In this document: positions 23,155 to 32,272 of the stretch, piece after piece | How positions within the stretch are numbered: the stretch's first letter is position 1 | How the letters are laid out: each line of letters opens with the position of its first letter | NCBI RefSeq assembly: GCF_006439055.1 | Contig: NZ_RCZC01000008.1 | Coordinates: 156,909-220,908 of the forward strand | Length of the DNA stretch: 64,000 bases | Reading direction: 5' to 3' | Source of the DNA: Sphingomonas glacialis | GTDB lineage: Bacteria > Pseudomonadota > Alphaproteobacteria > Sphingomonadales > Sphingomonadaceae | The notes under the pieces: generated by a model | The model's input: the letters and a program-made list of their open reading frames with translations, nothing else | What the model was told of the DNA's origin: nothing | Databases searched by the model: none | Position numbers and translations under genes: made by a program

Positions 23155-25383
23155 ATGCGGGCGAGTTGGGCTTTTGCGGGCGTGATGCTCGCCTGTGCGG
23201 CGGTGCCGGCCATGGCTGCTGATCCCGTGGCTACCCCGCTGACGCTGAAAGCGGTGTTCGGCAGCCCCGATCTCTCGGGCGTCCAGCCGCGCGGCGTCAA
23301 GCTCTCGCCCGATGGCACGCTGCTCACCTCGCTGCGCCCGCGCGCCGAGGAGAAGGAGCGCTTCGACCTGTGGGCGCGCGACACGCGCACCGGGCAGGAA
23401 CGGATGCTGGTCGATTCGAAGAAGGTCGGCTCGGGCGCCGAACTGTCCGAGGCCGAGAAGATGCAGCGCGAGCGCGCGCGGATCGCGGGCTCGAAGGGCA
23501 TCGTCACCTATGACTGGGCGCCTGACGGCAAGACGATATTGGTGCCGATCGATGGCGACCTGTATCTCGCCGGGCTCGATGGCAGCACGCGACGGCTGAC
23601 CAACGCGCCGGGCGATGGCGCGCTCAACCCGGTGATCAGCCCCAAGGGTGGCTTCGTCAGCTTCGTGCGCGGGCAGAACCTCTTCGTCCAGCCGCTCGGC
23701 GGCGGCGATGCGCGGCCGGTCAGCAGCGATGGCGGCGGGACGGTGCATTGGGGCGAGGCGGAGTTCGTTGCGCAGGAAGAAATGGACCGGCGGACGGGCT
23801 ATTGGTGGTCGCCTGCCGACAGCCACATCGCGGTCGAGCGCTTCGACGAGGCGCCGGTCGGAATCGTCACCCGTGCGGCGATCGGCGCGAACGGGACCAA
23901 GGTCTATGGCCAGCGCTATGCCGCCGCTGGGACGCCGAACGTCGCGGTCGCGCTGTACGTGATGAAGGCGGATGGGTCGGGCAAGGTCAAGGTAGACCTC
24001 GGCAGCAACCCCGACATCTATCTCGCGCGCGTCGACTGGACGCCCGATGGCAGTGCTTTGCTCGTCCAGCGTGAGAGCCGTGACCAGAAGACGCTCGACA
24101 TGCTCAAGGTCGATCCCGCGACGGGCAAGGCTACGGTGCTGTTTACTGAAAAGTCTGGCGAGCGCAGCTGGCTCAACCTCTCGGACGCATACCGTCCGAT
24201 GAAGGACGGCAGCCTGATCTGGCGTTCGGAGCGGACCGGCTTCGGCCATCTCTACCGCTTCGCCGCGGGCAAGTGGACCGCGCTGACCAAGGGCGACTGG
24301 GTCGTCCAGGCGCTGCTCGGCGTCGACGAGGCCAAGGGGCGGCTGTTCTTCACCGGCAACAAGGACGGTGTGCTCGAGCAGCACCTCTATTCGGTCGATA
24401 TCGCGCATCCGAACCAGATCACGCGGCTGACCGAGGCCGGCTGGTGGAACAACGGCACGATGGATGACGCGGCCACGCGGATGATCGTCTCGCGCTCGAG
24501 CCCGACCCAGCCGACGCAGGTCTATCTGGCGGATGTGGACGGTAAGCGGCTGTCGTGGATCAACGAGAATGCGGTCAAGCCGGGGCATCCGTACTACCCC
24601 TATCTCGCGAGCCACCAGCAGACCAAGTTCGGCACGATCAAGGCCGATGACGGCACCGAGCTCTATTACGAGATGATCACCCCGCCGCTCGAGCCGGGGA
24701 AGAAATACCCCGTCTTCTTCCAGCATTACGGCGGCCCCGGCACCGGGCAGCAGGTCACGCGCGGCTGGGGCGGGGCGTTGCCGCAGTACCTTGTCCAGCA
24801 CGGCTATATCTATTTCCAGATCGACAATCGCGGCTCGTACAATCGCGGCAAGGCGTTCGAGGATCACATCTACCGCGCGATGGGCACGGTCGAGGTCGCC
24901 GATCAGCTCGCGGGCGCGAAGTTCATCAAGAGCCAGCCGTTCGTCGATCCGGCCAAGGTCGCGATCTATGGCTGGTCGTATGGCGGCTATATGACGCTCA
25001 AGATGCTCGAGGCGAACCAGGGCGTCTATGCCGCCGGCGTGTCGGGAGCGCCGGTCACGCAATGGGAGCAGTACGACACCCATTATACCGAGCGCTACAT
25101 GGGCTCGCCGGTCGCCGACAAGCAGGCCTATCTCGCGTCCGACGCGCTCGGCAAGGCGCCCGACATCAAGGATCCGCTGCTGCTGATCCACGGCATGGCG
25201 GACGACAATGTCGTGTTCACCAACTCGACCGCGTTTGCGGCACGGATGCAGGCGACCGCTACGCCGTTCGAGATGATGTTCTACCCGGGCTACACGCACC
25301 GCGTCGGTGGGCCGGGGATCAGCGAGCATCTGTGGGGGACGATCCTGACGTTCCTCGACCGGAACGTGAAGGACAAGAAGTAA
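23155..25383 (+). CDS. Dipeptidyl-peptidase IV family serine peptidase (S9)
   Basis: The exported 742-residue peptidase should remove X-Pro dipeptides. It has a signal peptide (SWAFAGVMLACAAVPAMAADP), an N-terminal beta-propeller covering about residues 40-470, and a C-terminal alpha/beta hydrolase domain. The catalytic Ser is in YGWSYGGYMTL, the Asp in HGMADDNVVFTN and the His in YPGYTHRVGG. It is expected in the periplasm, for peptide use. An MgtC-type gene begins 5 bases after its stop. Confidence 0.92.
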   Translation: MRASWAFAGVMLACAAVPAMAADPVATPLTLKAVFGSPDLSGVQPRGVKLSPDGTLLTSLRPRAEEKERFDLWARDTRTGQERMLVDSKKVGSGAELSEAEKMQRERARIAGSKGIVTYDWAPDGKTILVPIDGDLYLAGLDGSTRRLTNAPGDGALNPVISPKGGFVSFVRGQNLFVQPLGGGDARPVSSDGGGTVHWGEAEFVAQEEMDRRTGYWWSPADSHIAVERFDEAPVGIVTRAAIGANGTKVYGQRYAAAGTPNVAVALYVMKADGSGKVKVDLGSNPDIYLARVDWTPDGSALLVQRESRDQKTLDMLKVDPATGKATVLFTEKSGERSWLNLSDAYRPMKDGSLIWRSERTGFGHLYRFAAGKWTALTKGDWVVQALLGVDEAKGRLFFTGNKDGVLEQHLYSVDIAHPNQITRLTEAGWWNNGTMDDAATRMIVSRSSPTQPTQVYLADVDGKRLSWINENAVKPGHPYYPYLASHQQTKFGTIKADDGTELYYEMITPPLEPGKKYPVFFQHYGGPGTGQQVTRGWGGALPQYLVQHGYIYFQIDNRGSYNRGKAFEDHIYRAMGTVEVADQLAGAKFIKSQPFVDPAKVAIYGWSYGGYMTLKMLEANQGVYAAGVSGAPVTQWEQYDTHYTERYMGSPVADKQAYLASDALGKAPDIKDPLLLIHGMADDNVVFTNSTAFAARMQATATPFEMMFYPGYTHRVGGPGISEHLWGTILTFLDRNVKDKK

Positions 25384-25387
25384 GTCC

Positions 25388-26104
25388 TTGCGCTTCCTGA
25401 CGACCTTTCACCTCTGGCCGTTCCTCGACACGGTCGTCAGCTATCTCGTGGCGTTCGTGCTCGGCACTTTGATCGGTGCCGAGCGGCAGTATCGCCAGCG
25501 GACCGCGGGCCTGCGCACCAACGCGCTGGTCGCGCTCGGATCGGCCGCGTTCGTCGATCTCGGGCAGCGATTGGGCGGCGACGTCGAGTCTATCCGGATC
25601 ATCGCCTATGTCGTGTCGGGGATCGGCTTCCTCGGCGCGGGCGTGATCATGAAGGAGGGGATGAACGTTCGCGGGCTCAACACCGCGGCGACGCTCTGGT
25701 GCTCGGCGGCAGTCGGCGCGATCGCGGGGAGCGACATGATCGCCGAGGCGGTGCTGCTCACCGGCTTCGTCATTCTCGCCAACACGATGCTCCGCCCGCT
25801 GGTCGATGCGATCAACCGCATCCCGCTCGAGGGGCGCAGCGTCGAGGCGACCTATAGCGTGACGATCACCACCGATGCCGAGGACGCCGGCCCGATGGGC
25901 GACCTGCTGACCGAGCATCTCGAGACCGCGCAGTTGCCGGTCGCCGAGCTCGATATCATCTCGCGTGGCGAGGACCGGGTGGAGATTGTGGCCAAGCTCG
26001 TCAGTACCAATATAGCGGTGAGCGAGCTCGACGCGCTGACCGATCATCTTGCGACGGTGCATGGAATAACCCATGCGACCTGGCAGGCGCGCACGCACGA
26101 TTAG
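25388..26104 (+). CDS. MgtC/SapB family membrane protein
   Basis: The 238-residue protein has an N-terminal MgtC domain with several spans (VSYLVAFVLGTLIGAERQYRQRTAGLRTNALVALGSAAF, IGFLGAGVIMKEG, NTAATLWCSAAVGAIAG) and a C-terminal soluble ACT-like domain. MgtC proteins are linked to Mg limitation and modulation of ATP synthase. The start is a TTG at 25388, five bases after the DPP-IV stop; no ATG is available near the conserved N-terminus. Confidence 0.87.
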   Translation: MRFLTTFHLWPFLDTVVSYLVAFVLGTLIGAERQYRQRTAGLRTNALVALGSAAFVDLGQRLGGDVESIRIIAYVVSGIGFLGAGVIMKEGMNVRGLNTAATLWCSAAVGAIAGSDMIAEAVLLTGFVILANTMLRPLVDAINRIPLEGRSVEATYSVTITTDAEDAGPMGDLLTEHLETAQLPVAELDIISRGEDRVEIVAKLVSTNIAVSELDALTDHLATVHGITHATWQARTHD

Positions 26105-26165
26105 CAAAGCGATTGGACGTGCCGGCGTAATGACGCTACGGGCGCGATCCGAATTGGAGGAACTT

Positions 26166-27194
26166 ATGGGTTATCGGATCGTGGTCGCGGGCGCGACGGG
26201 CAATGTCGGGCGCGAAATGCTCAATATTCTGGCGGAGCGCGAATTTCCGCTGGCGGATGTTGCCGTCGTCGCATCCTCGCGCAGCCAGGGCGACGAAGTC
26301 GATTTCGGCGAGACGGGGCGCAAGCTCAAGATCCAGAATATCGACCATTTCGATCCGACCGGCTGGGACATGGCGCTGTTCGCGATCGGCTCGGAAGCGA
26401 CCGCGATCCACGCGCCGCGCTTTGCCGCTGCAGGCTGCACGGTGATCGACAATTCGTCGCTCTACCGGATGGACCCCGACGTGCCGCTGATCGTGCCGGA
26501 AGTGAACCCCGATGCGATCGCGGGCTATACCAAGCGCAACATCATCGCCAACCCCAACTGCTCGACCGCGCAGATGGTCGTCGCGCTGAAGCCGTTGCAT
26601 GATTTCGCGAAGATCAAGCGCGTCGTCGTGTCGACCTATCAGTCGGTGTCGGGCGCGGGCAAGGCGGGGATGGACGAACTGTTCGAGCAATCGCGCAACA
26701 TCTTCGTCGGGGATTCGGCCGAAGCCAAGAAGTTCACCAAGCAGATCGCGTTCAACGTGATCCCGCACATCGATAGCTTCCTCGACGACGGATCGACCAA
26801 GGAAGAGTGGAAGATGGTGGTCGAGACCAAGAAGATCCTCGATCCCAAGATCAAGGTCACCGCGACCTGCGTGCGCGTGCCGGTGTTCGTCGGGCATTCG
26901 GAATCGATCAACATCGAGTTCGAGAACGAGATCTCGGCCGCACAGGCGCAGAAGATCCTCCGCGAGGCGCCTGGCGTGATGCTGGTCGATAAGCGCGAGG
27001 ACGGTGGCTATGTCACGCCGGTCGAATGCGTCGGCGAATATGCGACCTTCATCAGCCGCGTGCGCGAAGACCCGACCGTCGAGAACGGTCTGTCGCTGTG
27101 GTGTGTTTCGGACAACCTCCGCAAGGGCGCGGCGCTGAATGCGGTGCAGATCGCGGAGCTGCTCGGGCGGCGGTATCTGAACAAGGGGGACTGA
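26166..27194 (+). CDS. asd: Aspartate-semialdehyde dehydrogenase
   Basis: The enzyme reduces aspartyl phosphate to aspartate semialdehyde for lysine/DAP, methionine and threonine synthesis. It has the N-terminal NADP motif VVAGATGNVGREML, the catalytic Cys in NPNCSTAQMV, VSTYQSVSGAG, and the C-terminal RVPVFVGHSESINIEF. It is 342 residues long. GGAGGAACTT immediately precedes the ATG at 26166. It is followed by a palindromic element. Confidence 0.96.
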   Translation: MGYRIVVAGATGNVGREMLNILAEREFPLADVAVVASSRSQGDEVDFGETGRKLKIQNIDHFDPTGWDMALFAIGSEATAIHAPRFAAAGCTVIDNSSLYRMDPDVPLIVPEVNPDAIAGYTKRNIIANPNCSTAQMVVALKPLHDFAKIKRVVVSTYQSVSGAGKAGMDELFEQSRNIFVGDSAEAKKFTKQIAFNVIPHIDSFLDDGSTKEEWKMVVETKKILDPKIKVTATCVRVPVFVGHSESINIEFENEISAAQAQKILREAPGVMLVDKREDGGYVTPVECVGEYATFISRVREDPTVENGLSLWCVSDNLRKGAALNAVQIAELLGRRYLNKGD

Positions 27195-27228
27195 CGGCAC
27201 CTCGTTCGGGGGCACCTACCCCCCGGCC

Positions 27229-27319
27229 GTCATCCCCGCGAAGGCGGGGATCCATCCTGGCTGGCCCCTGAACCATCGGGCGTCAGCGCTAATGGGTTCC
27301 CGCTTGCGCGGGAATGACG
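27229..27319. repeat. Palindromic intergenic element (CGTCATCCCCGCG type)
   Basis: CGTCATCCCCGCGAAGGCGG on the left pairs in part with GGGTTCCCGCTTGCGCGGGA then ATGACGG on the right, each arm being itself a hairpin. It lies between asd and the first GFA gene. GTCATCCCCGCG-type repeats are widespread in proteobacterial intergenic DNA. A related copy is at 42770. Confidence 0.8.
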
Positions 27320-27415
27320 GATCAAGGGGGGGCGGATACTCCCGATCAATGGTTCCCGTTGCGCCAATCACGAACCCGCGCGATACTCCGCCCAGTCCTT
27401 GCCGGGAGCCAAGCT

Positions 27416-27868
27416 TTGCCTCAAACCCTGACCGGCGGCTGCCGCTGCGGCGCGACGCGCTACACGCTCGCGCTCGACGCGATGCCGCCGATCTATTGCT
27501 GCCATTGCCTGGATTGCCAGAGCTGGTCGGGCAGCGCGTTCAGCGAGCAGGCGCTCATCCGCGAGGACGCCATTACGGTAACGGGGCCGGTGGTCGACTA
27601 TCGCATCACCAATGCCAGCGGAGCGGAATCGCACCAGTGGCTGTGCGGCGTGTGCCATGCCCGCATCTACAACACCAACAGCGCGCGGCCGGGGATCGCG
27701 GTCGTGCGGGCGGGCACGCTCGACGCAAGCGACACGGTGACCCCGCGCACGCATATCTGGGTGAAGCGCAAGCAGCCGTGGGTGACGATCGCCGACGACG
27801 TGCCAACCTTCGCCGAAAACGCGCCTCCGGCCGAGTTCATCGCCATTATGATGCGAGCACGCGCATGA
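27416..27868 (+). CDS. GFA (glutathione-dependent formaldehyde-activating-like) family protein
   Basis: The 150-residue protein has the GFA/CENP-V zinc-binding pattern: LTGGCRCGATRYTL, CCHCLDCQSWSGSAFS and LCGVCHARIY. The true substrate of most GFA proteins is unknown. A TTG at 27416 with GGGAG upstream gives the normal start; longer readings would translate the palindromic element. Its stop overlaps the next GFA gene as ATGA, so the two are coupled. Confidence 0.85.
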   Translation: MPQTLTGGCRCGATRYTLALDAMPPIYCCHCLDCQSWSGSAFSEQALIREDAITVTGPVVDYRITNASGAESHQWLCGVCHARIYNTNSARPGIAVVRAGTLDASDTVTPRTHIWVKRKQPWVTIADDVPTFAENAPPAEFIAIMMRARA

Positions 27869-28311
27869 CCGAAACCGTCACCGGCGGCTGCCAATGCGGC
27901 CGCATCCGCTACCACGTCGAAATCGAGAATGACGACGCGTATCTCTGCCATTGCCGGATGTGCCAGCGCGCCACCGGTGGCGTGTCGATCGCGTTCAAGA
28001 GCGTCAGGATCGCCACCGTCACCTGGGAACGCGAACCCGATCGCTACCAATCCTCGCCGATCGCGCAGCGTGGTTTCTGCGCCGCGTGCGGCACGCCGCT
28101 GACCTTCGAATTTCTCGAGCCGGGCGAGACTATGGATCTCACCATCGGCAGCTTCGACGATCCATCGCGCTTCCGCCCGATGCATCATTTCTCGCCCGAG
28201 ACTTGGCACGTGGCATGGCTCGACACTAAGGACCTCCCGACGACGCGCGTGGCGGATAATCCCTCCACGGCCGATCGATGGATGAAAGCGCTTGGCAAAC
28301 TCCCCGACTGA
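27865..28311 (+). CDS. GFA family protein, second copy
   Basis: This is a tandem paralogue of the preceding gene with 148 residues: VTGGCQCGRIRYHV, CHCRMCQRATGGVSIAF and GFCAACGTPLTFEF supply the zinc ligands. The C-terminal half (MHHFSPETWHVAWLDTKDLP) matches GFA proteins that end with a W..H.F.....W.. block. The start overlaps the upstream stop, and its end overlaps the next gene by about 20 bases. Confidence 0.88.
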   Translation: MTETVTGGCQCGRIRYHVEIENDDAYLCHCRMCQRATGGVSIAFKSVRIATVTWEREPDRYQSSPIAQRGFCAACGTPLTFEFLEPGETMDLTIGSFDDPSRFRPMHHFSPETWHVAWLDTKDLPTTRVADNPSTADRWMKALGKLPD

Positions 28312-29053
28312 ACCGCAGTTTTTCGAAAGCTTCGACGGCACGCGCCTTGCGTGGCGCGAAATGGGCGAGGGGCGGCCCGTCGTGCTGATCCACGGCTATT
28401 TCTCGAACGCGACGATCAACTGGATCAAATACGGCCATGCCGCAAAGATCGCCGCGGCCGGTTTCCGCGTGATCATGCCCGACCTGCGCGCGCATGGCGA
28501 CAGCGCCAAGCCGCATGATGCCGCCAGCTATCCGCCCGACGTGCTGATGCGCGACGGCTTCGCGCTGATCGAACATCTGGGGCTCACCGATTACGATCTC
28601 GCCGGCTATTCGCTCGGCGGGCGCACGACGATGCGGATGCTCGCCAATGGCGCCACGCCGCGGCGCGCGGTGCTGTCAGGGATGGGGCTCGAGGGGATCC
28701 TCCATACCGCGGGGCGCGGGCATTATTTCCATAACGTCCTGACCAATCTTGGCAGCTTCACGCGCGGGAGCAGCGAGTGGCTCACCGAGGCATTCCTCAA
28801 GACCACCGGTGGCGATCCGGAGGCGTTGCTGCGCATCCTCGACACGTTCGTCGATACGCCGGCCGAGGCGATCGCGGCGGTCGAGGTGCCGACCTTGGTG
28901 CTCACCGGCGTCGACGACGACGACAACGGTTCGGGCGAAGCGCTGGCTGCAGCGATGCCGCATGCGACCTTCCGGTCGGTGCCGGGCACCCATATGAGCG
29001 CGGTGCTCAAGCCCGAACTCGGCGCGGCAATTGCAGAGTTTCTAGCGGCTTGA
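28292..29053 (+). CDS. Alpha/beta fold hydrolase
   Basis: The 253-residue protein has the fold's sequence marks: VVLIHGYFSNATINW (oxyanion), MPDLRAHGDSAKP, nucleophile elbow AGYSLGGRTTMRML near residue 105, Asp in TGVDDDDNG and His in PGTHMSAV. The substrate is unknown. The start is probably the TTG at 28292 inside the 3' end of the GFA gene, since the conserved N-terminus needs it. It is probably cotranscribed with the GFA pair. Confidence 0.82.
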   Translation: MANSPTEPQFFESFDGTRLAWREMGEGRPVVLIHGYFSNATINWIKYGHAAKIAAAGFRVIMPDLRAHGDSAKPHDAASYPPDVLMRDGFALIEHLGLTDYDLAGYSLGGRTTMRMLANGATPRRAVLSGMGLEGILHTAGRGHYFHNVLTNLGSFTRGSSEWLTEAFLKTTGGDPEALLRILDTFVDTPAEAIAAVEVPTLVLTGVDDDDNGSGEALAAAMPHATFRSVPGTHMSAVLKPELGAAIAEFLAA

Positions 29054-29105
29054 CCGGGCGCGTGGCGCGGCACAGATTGCCGCATCACGCAAAACGGGGC
29101 CCTTC

Positions 29106-30944
29106 ATGATCCGCACTGGTATTTCTTCGCTCGCGCTCGTTCTGGCGCTGGCGACCACACCGGCTTTCGCCGCGCCCGCACCGACGCCCGCTGCCGCCAC
29201 GGCCGCACCGACCACCGCCGAGGCCGACGCCTTCGTCGCCCGCGCCGAGAAGGAACTCGCCGATTTCTCGACCCCCGCGCAGCAGGCGGCGTGGATCAAC
29301 GCGACCTACATCACCGATGACACCGATGCGATCGCCGCCAAGTTCGGCGCCGAGGGCACCGAGATGCAGGTCCGCCTCGCGCTCGAGGCCGCGAAATATG
29401 CCGCCGTGCCGGGCCTGTCGTTCGATACCAAGCGCAAGATCGACCTGCTGCGCAACGGCCTGACGCTGCCCGCGCCGACGACGCCGGGCGCGGCAGCCGA
29501 GCTCTCGACAATCGTGACCAAGCTCGGCTCCGACTATGGCAAGGGCAAGGGCACGCTCGACGGCAAGCCGATCAACGGCAGCGACATCGAGGCGGCGATG
29601 GGCGAGGTGCGTGATCCCGCCAAGTCGAAGGAGATGTGGGTCAGCTGGCACGACGCTGTCGGCGCGCCGATGCGCAAGGATTTCGCTCGTGAAGTGGTGA
29701 TTGCCAACCAGGGCGCAAAGGGGCTCGGATACGCCGATGTCGGCGCATTGTGGCGCTCGGGGTACGACATGACCCCGGCGCAGTTCGAGGCGACCACCGA
29801 CACGCTGTGGAAGCAGGTCGAGCCGCTCTACAAGGCGCTCCACACCTATGTCCGCTGGAAGCTCAACGCCAAATATGGCGACGCGGTGCAGCCCAAGACG
29901 GGCGCGATCCGCGCCGATCTGCTCGGCAATATGTGGGCACAGGAATGGGGCAACATCTATGACGTCGTCGCACCTGCGGGCGCGGGCGATGTCGGTTACG
30001 ATGTCGGCGAGCTGCTCAAGGCCAAGCGCTACGATCCGATCAAGATGTTCAAGACCGGCGAGGGCTTCTACTCCTCGCTCGGCTTCAAGCCACTGCCCGA
30101 TACGTTCTGGGCGCGCTCGCAGATCGTGAAGCCGGCCGATCGCGAAGTCGTCTGCCATGCCTCGGCGTGGGACGTCGACAGCCTCAACGACGTGCGCATC
30201 AAGATGTGCACCAAGGTCAATGGCGACGATTTCGTCACGATCCATCACGAGATGGGGCATAATTACTATCAGCGCGCCTACAACGCGCAGCCCTTCCTCT
30301 ACCGCAACGGTGCGAACGACGGCTTCCATGAGGCGATCGGCGATTTCGTCGCGCTGTCGATCACGCCCGATTATCTGGTCAAGATCGGCCTGCTCGATCC
30401 CGCCAAGGTGCCGAGCCCCGACAAGGATATTGGCCTGCTGCTCAAGCAGGCGATGGACAAGGTCGCCTTCCTGCCGTTCGGCCTGCTGATCGACAAATGG
30501 CGCTGGGGTGTCTTCTCGGGCGCGACGCCCGAGGGGCAGTATGAGAAGAGCTGGAACGACCTACGGCTGAAGTATCAGGGGATCGTCCCGCCGGTCACGC
30601 GCGACGAGACGCGCTTCGATCCGGGCGCGAAATACCATGTCGCGGCGAGCGTGCCCTATGCGCGCTACTTCCTCGCGCGGTTGTACCAGTTCCAGTTCTA
30701 CCAGGCGGCGTGCAAGCAGTCGGGCTGGACCGGGCCGCTGCATCGCTGTTCGTTCTACGGCAATAAGGAGGTCGGCGCGAAGCTCGACGCGATGCTCGCG
30801 ATGGGTCAGTCGAAGCCGTGGCCCGAGGCGCTGCAGGCGTTTACCGGCAGCCGCGAGCTTTCGGGGCAGGCGATGGTGGAGTATTTCGCGCCGCTCAAAG
30901 CGTGGCTGGACAAGCAGAATCAGGGGAAACCAAGCGGATGGTGA
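29106..30944 (+). CDS. M2 family peptidyl-dipeptidase (ACE-like)
   Basis: The exported zinc peptidase related to angiotensin-converting enzyme should release dipeptides from peptide C-termini. It has a signal peptide (SSLALVLALATTPAFAAP), the HEMGH zinc motif in VTIHHEMGHNYYQRAY near residue 383, and the third ligand Glu in NDGFHEAIGDFVALS. The 612-residue length matches bacterial M2 enzymes. It is coupled by a 7-base overlap to the SIMPL gene. Confidence 0.93.
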   Translation: MIRTGISSLALVLALATTPAFAAPAPTPAAATAAPTTAEADAFVARAEKELADFSTPAQQAAWINATYITDDTDAIAAKFGAEGTEMQVRLALEAAKYAAVPGLSFDTKRKIDLLRNGLTLPAPTTPGAAAELSTIVTKLGSDYGKGKGTLDGKPINGSDIEAAMGEVRDPAKSKEMWVSWHDAVGAPMRKDFAREVVIANQGAKGLGYADVGALWRSGYDMTPAQFEATTDTLWKQVEPLYKALHTYVRWKLNAKYGDAVQPKTGAIRADLLGNMWAQEWGNIYDVVAPAGAGDVGYDVGELLKAKRYDPIKMFKTGEGFYSSLGFKPLPDTFWARSQIVKPADREVVCHASAWDVDSLNDVRIKMCTKVNGDDFVTIHHEMGHNYYQRAYNAQPFLYRNGANDGFHEAIGDFVALSITPDYLVKIGLLDPAKVPSPDKDIGLLLKQAMDKVAFLPFGLLIDKWRWGVFSGATPEGQYEKSWNDLRLKYQGIVPPVTRDETRFDPGAKYHVAASVPYARYFLARLYQFQFYQAACKQSGWTGPLHRCSFYGNKEVGAKLDAMLAMGQSKPWPEALQAFTGSRELSGQAMVEYFAPLKAWLDKQNQGKPSGW

Positions 30945-31663
30945 AGTTCCTGACAGGCCTGGCGCTCTTCGCCATTGCCGGACCGGTGGTGGCGCAGACC
31001 ACCGTTGGTCCGGGGGAAACGCTGCTCCAGATCCAGACGGTGGGGGAGGCGACGACGCGGCCAGACCTGGCGACGGTCTCGATCGGTGTGGTCAGCACCG
31101 GCACGACCGCGCGCGAGGCGACCGACGCCAACGCCACCCAAATCAGCGCGGTGATCGCTGCGCTGCGCAAGGCCGGCGTCGAGGCGCGGTATTTGCGCAC
31201 GCAGCAGATCAACGTCCAGCCGCGCTTCGCGCGCAATAGCCCGACCGATTATGAGGGGCAGGCGCAGATCACCGGCTATGTCGCGCGCAACTCGGTCGGC
31301 GTGACGATCGTCGATCTGGCCAAGGCGCCCGACATCATCGCGGCCGGCTTCGGAGCGGGGGCGAATTCGGTCAACGGCCCGTATCTGTCGCTTCGTAACG
31401 ACACGGCTGCTTTGGCGGAGGCTCGGCGCGATGCGCTCGCCAAGGCGCGGGTCGAGGCGGATGCCTATGCCGACGGGTTGGGGATGAAAGTGGTGCGTGT
31501 GCTGCGGCTGAGCGAGCGGGGCAACACCGCGACCCCTGATCTCTTCGTCAGCGCAAATAGAGTCAGCGTCGTGGGTTCGCCGCCACCCCCGACGCCCATG
31601 TCGTCGGGGGAAATGCGCGAGCGGGCGACGCTCTGGATCGATTACGCGCTGGCGCCGAAATAG
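30938..31663 (+). CDS. SIMPL domain (DUF541) periplasmic protein
   Basis: The 241-residue secreted protein has a signal peptide (FLTGLALFAIAGPVVAQ) and a SIMPL domain (VGEATTRPDLATVSIGVVS...; VEARYLRTQQINVQPRF; AEARRDALAKARVEADAYADGLG). Relatives form oligomeric periplasmic assemblies, with oxidative stress roles reported for some. The ATG at 30938 overlaps the upstream stop (ATGGTGA). Confidence 0.87.
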   Translation: MVKFLTGLALFAIAGPVVAQTTVGPGETLLQIQTVGEATTRPDLATVSIGVVSTGTTAREATDANATQISAVIAALRKAGVEARYLRTQQINVQPRFARNSPTDYEGQAQITGYVARNSVGVTIVDLAKAPDIIAAGFGAGANSVNGPYLSLRNDTAALAEARRDALAKARVEADAYADGLGMKVVRVLRLSERGNTATPDLFVSANRVSVVGSPPPPTPMSSGEMRERATLWIDYALAPK

Positions 31664-31690
31664 CGCCAGCGCGCGCCGACAGACCTTACC

Positions 31691-32203
31691 TCACTCGGGG
31701 ATCGTGCCCTCATCGGCGATCCCGGCTTCGAACGACGCGCTCGAATCGGTGCCGTCGGCCTGATGCGCGTGCGCGCCGGGGGTGAGCTTTTCGTCGCGCG
31801 GCGTGCTGGAGCGCAAGGCGAAGAGCGCGGCGGTGGCGGCGGCGCCGATCGCGGCGATCCCGCCGACGACGGTCGCTTTGCCCCAGCGGCTGCCGGACTT
31901 GGCACGCGGCGTGGCGGCAGCGGCGGTCGTCTTGGCGGGCGCCTTGCGCGCAGTCGCTGGCTTGCTTGCCGTCGCGCGGGTCGAGGTCGTCGGACGCGGC
32001 TTGGCGGGCTTGCGCGGGGCGGGGGCCTTGACGGTGGTGGCCTTTACGGGGGGGCTGGCCGAGGTCTTAGCGGTCGCTGCCGCCTTGCGCGGGGTGGCGG
32101 GCTTGGCCTTCGCGGGTGGGGTCGGCTTGGCCGGCGTCGCGGCTGCGTCCGCCGCCGGGCGCTTGGACTCGGTATCGGTCGGCTTTTTCGGCGGCGTTGC
32201 CAT
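31691..32203 (-). CDS. Lys/Ala/Pro-rich histone H1-like protein with C-terminal membrane span
   Basis: The first ~110 of 170 residues are a low-complexity K/A/P/T run (PAKPTPPAKAKPATPRKAAA) resembling H1/AlgP-type basic tails. A hydrophobic stretch follows (WGKATVVGGIAAIGAAATAALFALR) and an acidic end. It may be a membrane-anchored basic linker that binds nucleic acid or cell-wall polymers; neither is proved. I chose the ATG at 32203. Codon use is biased by composition. Confidence 0.6.
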   Translation of the reverse strand: MATPPKKPTDTESKRPAADAAATPAKPTPPAKAKPATPRKAAATAKTSASPPVKATTVKAPAPRKPAKPRPTTSTRATASKPATARKAPAKTTAAAATPRAKSGSRWGKATVVGGIAAIGAAATAALFALRSSTPRDEKLTPGAHAHQADGTDSSASFEAGIADEGTIPE

Positions 32204-32272
32204 GGACTCTTCCTTGTTCGTTGAGCTTGCGTAACGCATGAAGTCGTCAGGGTTTCCCGGGCGGCGGGCGGC

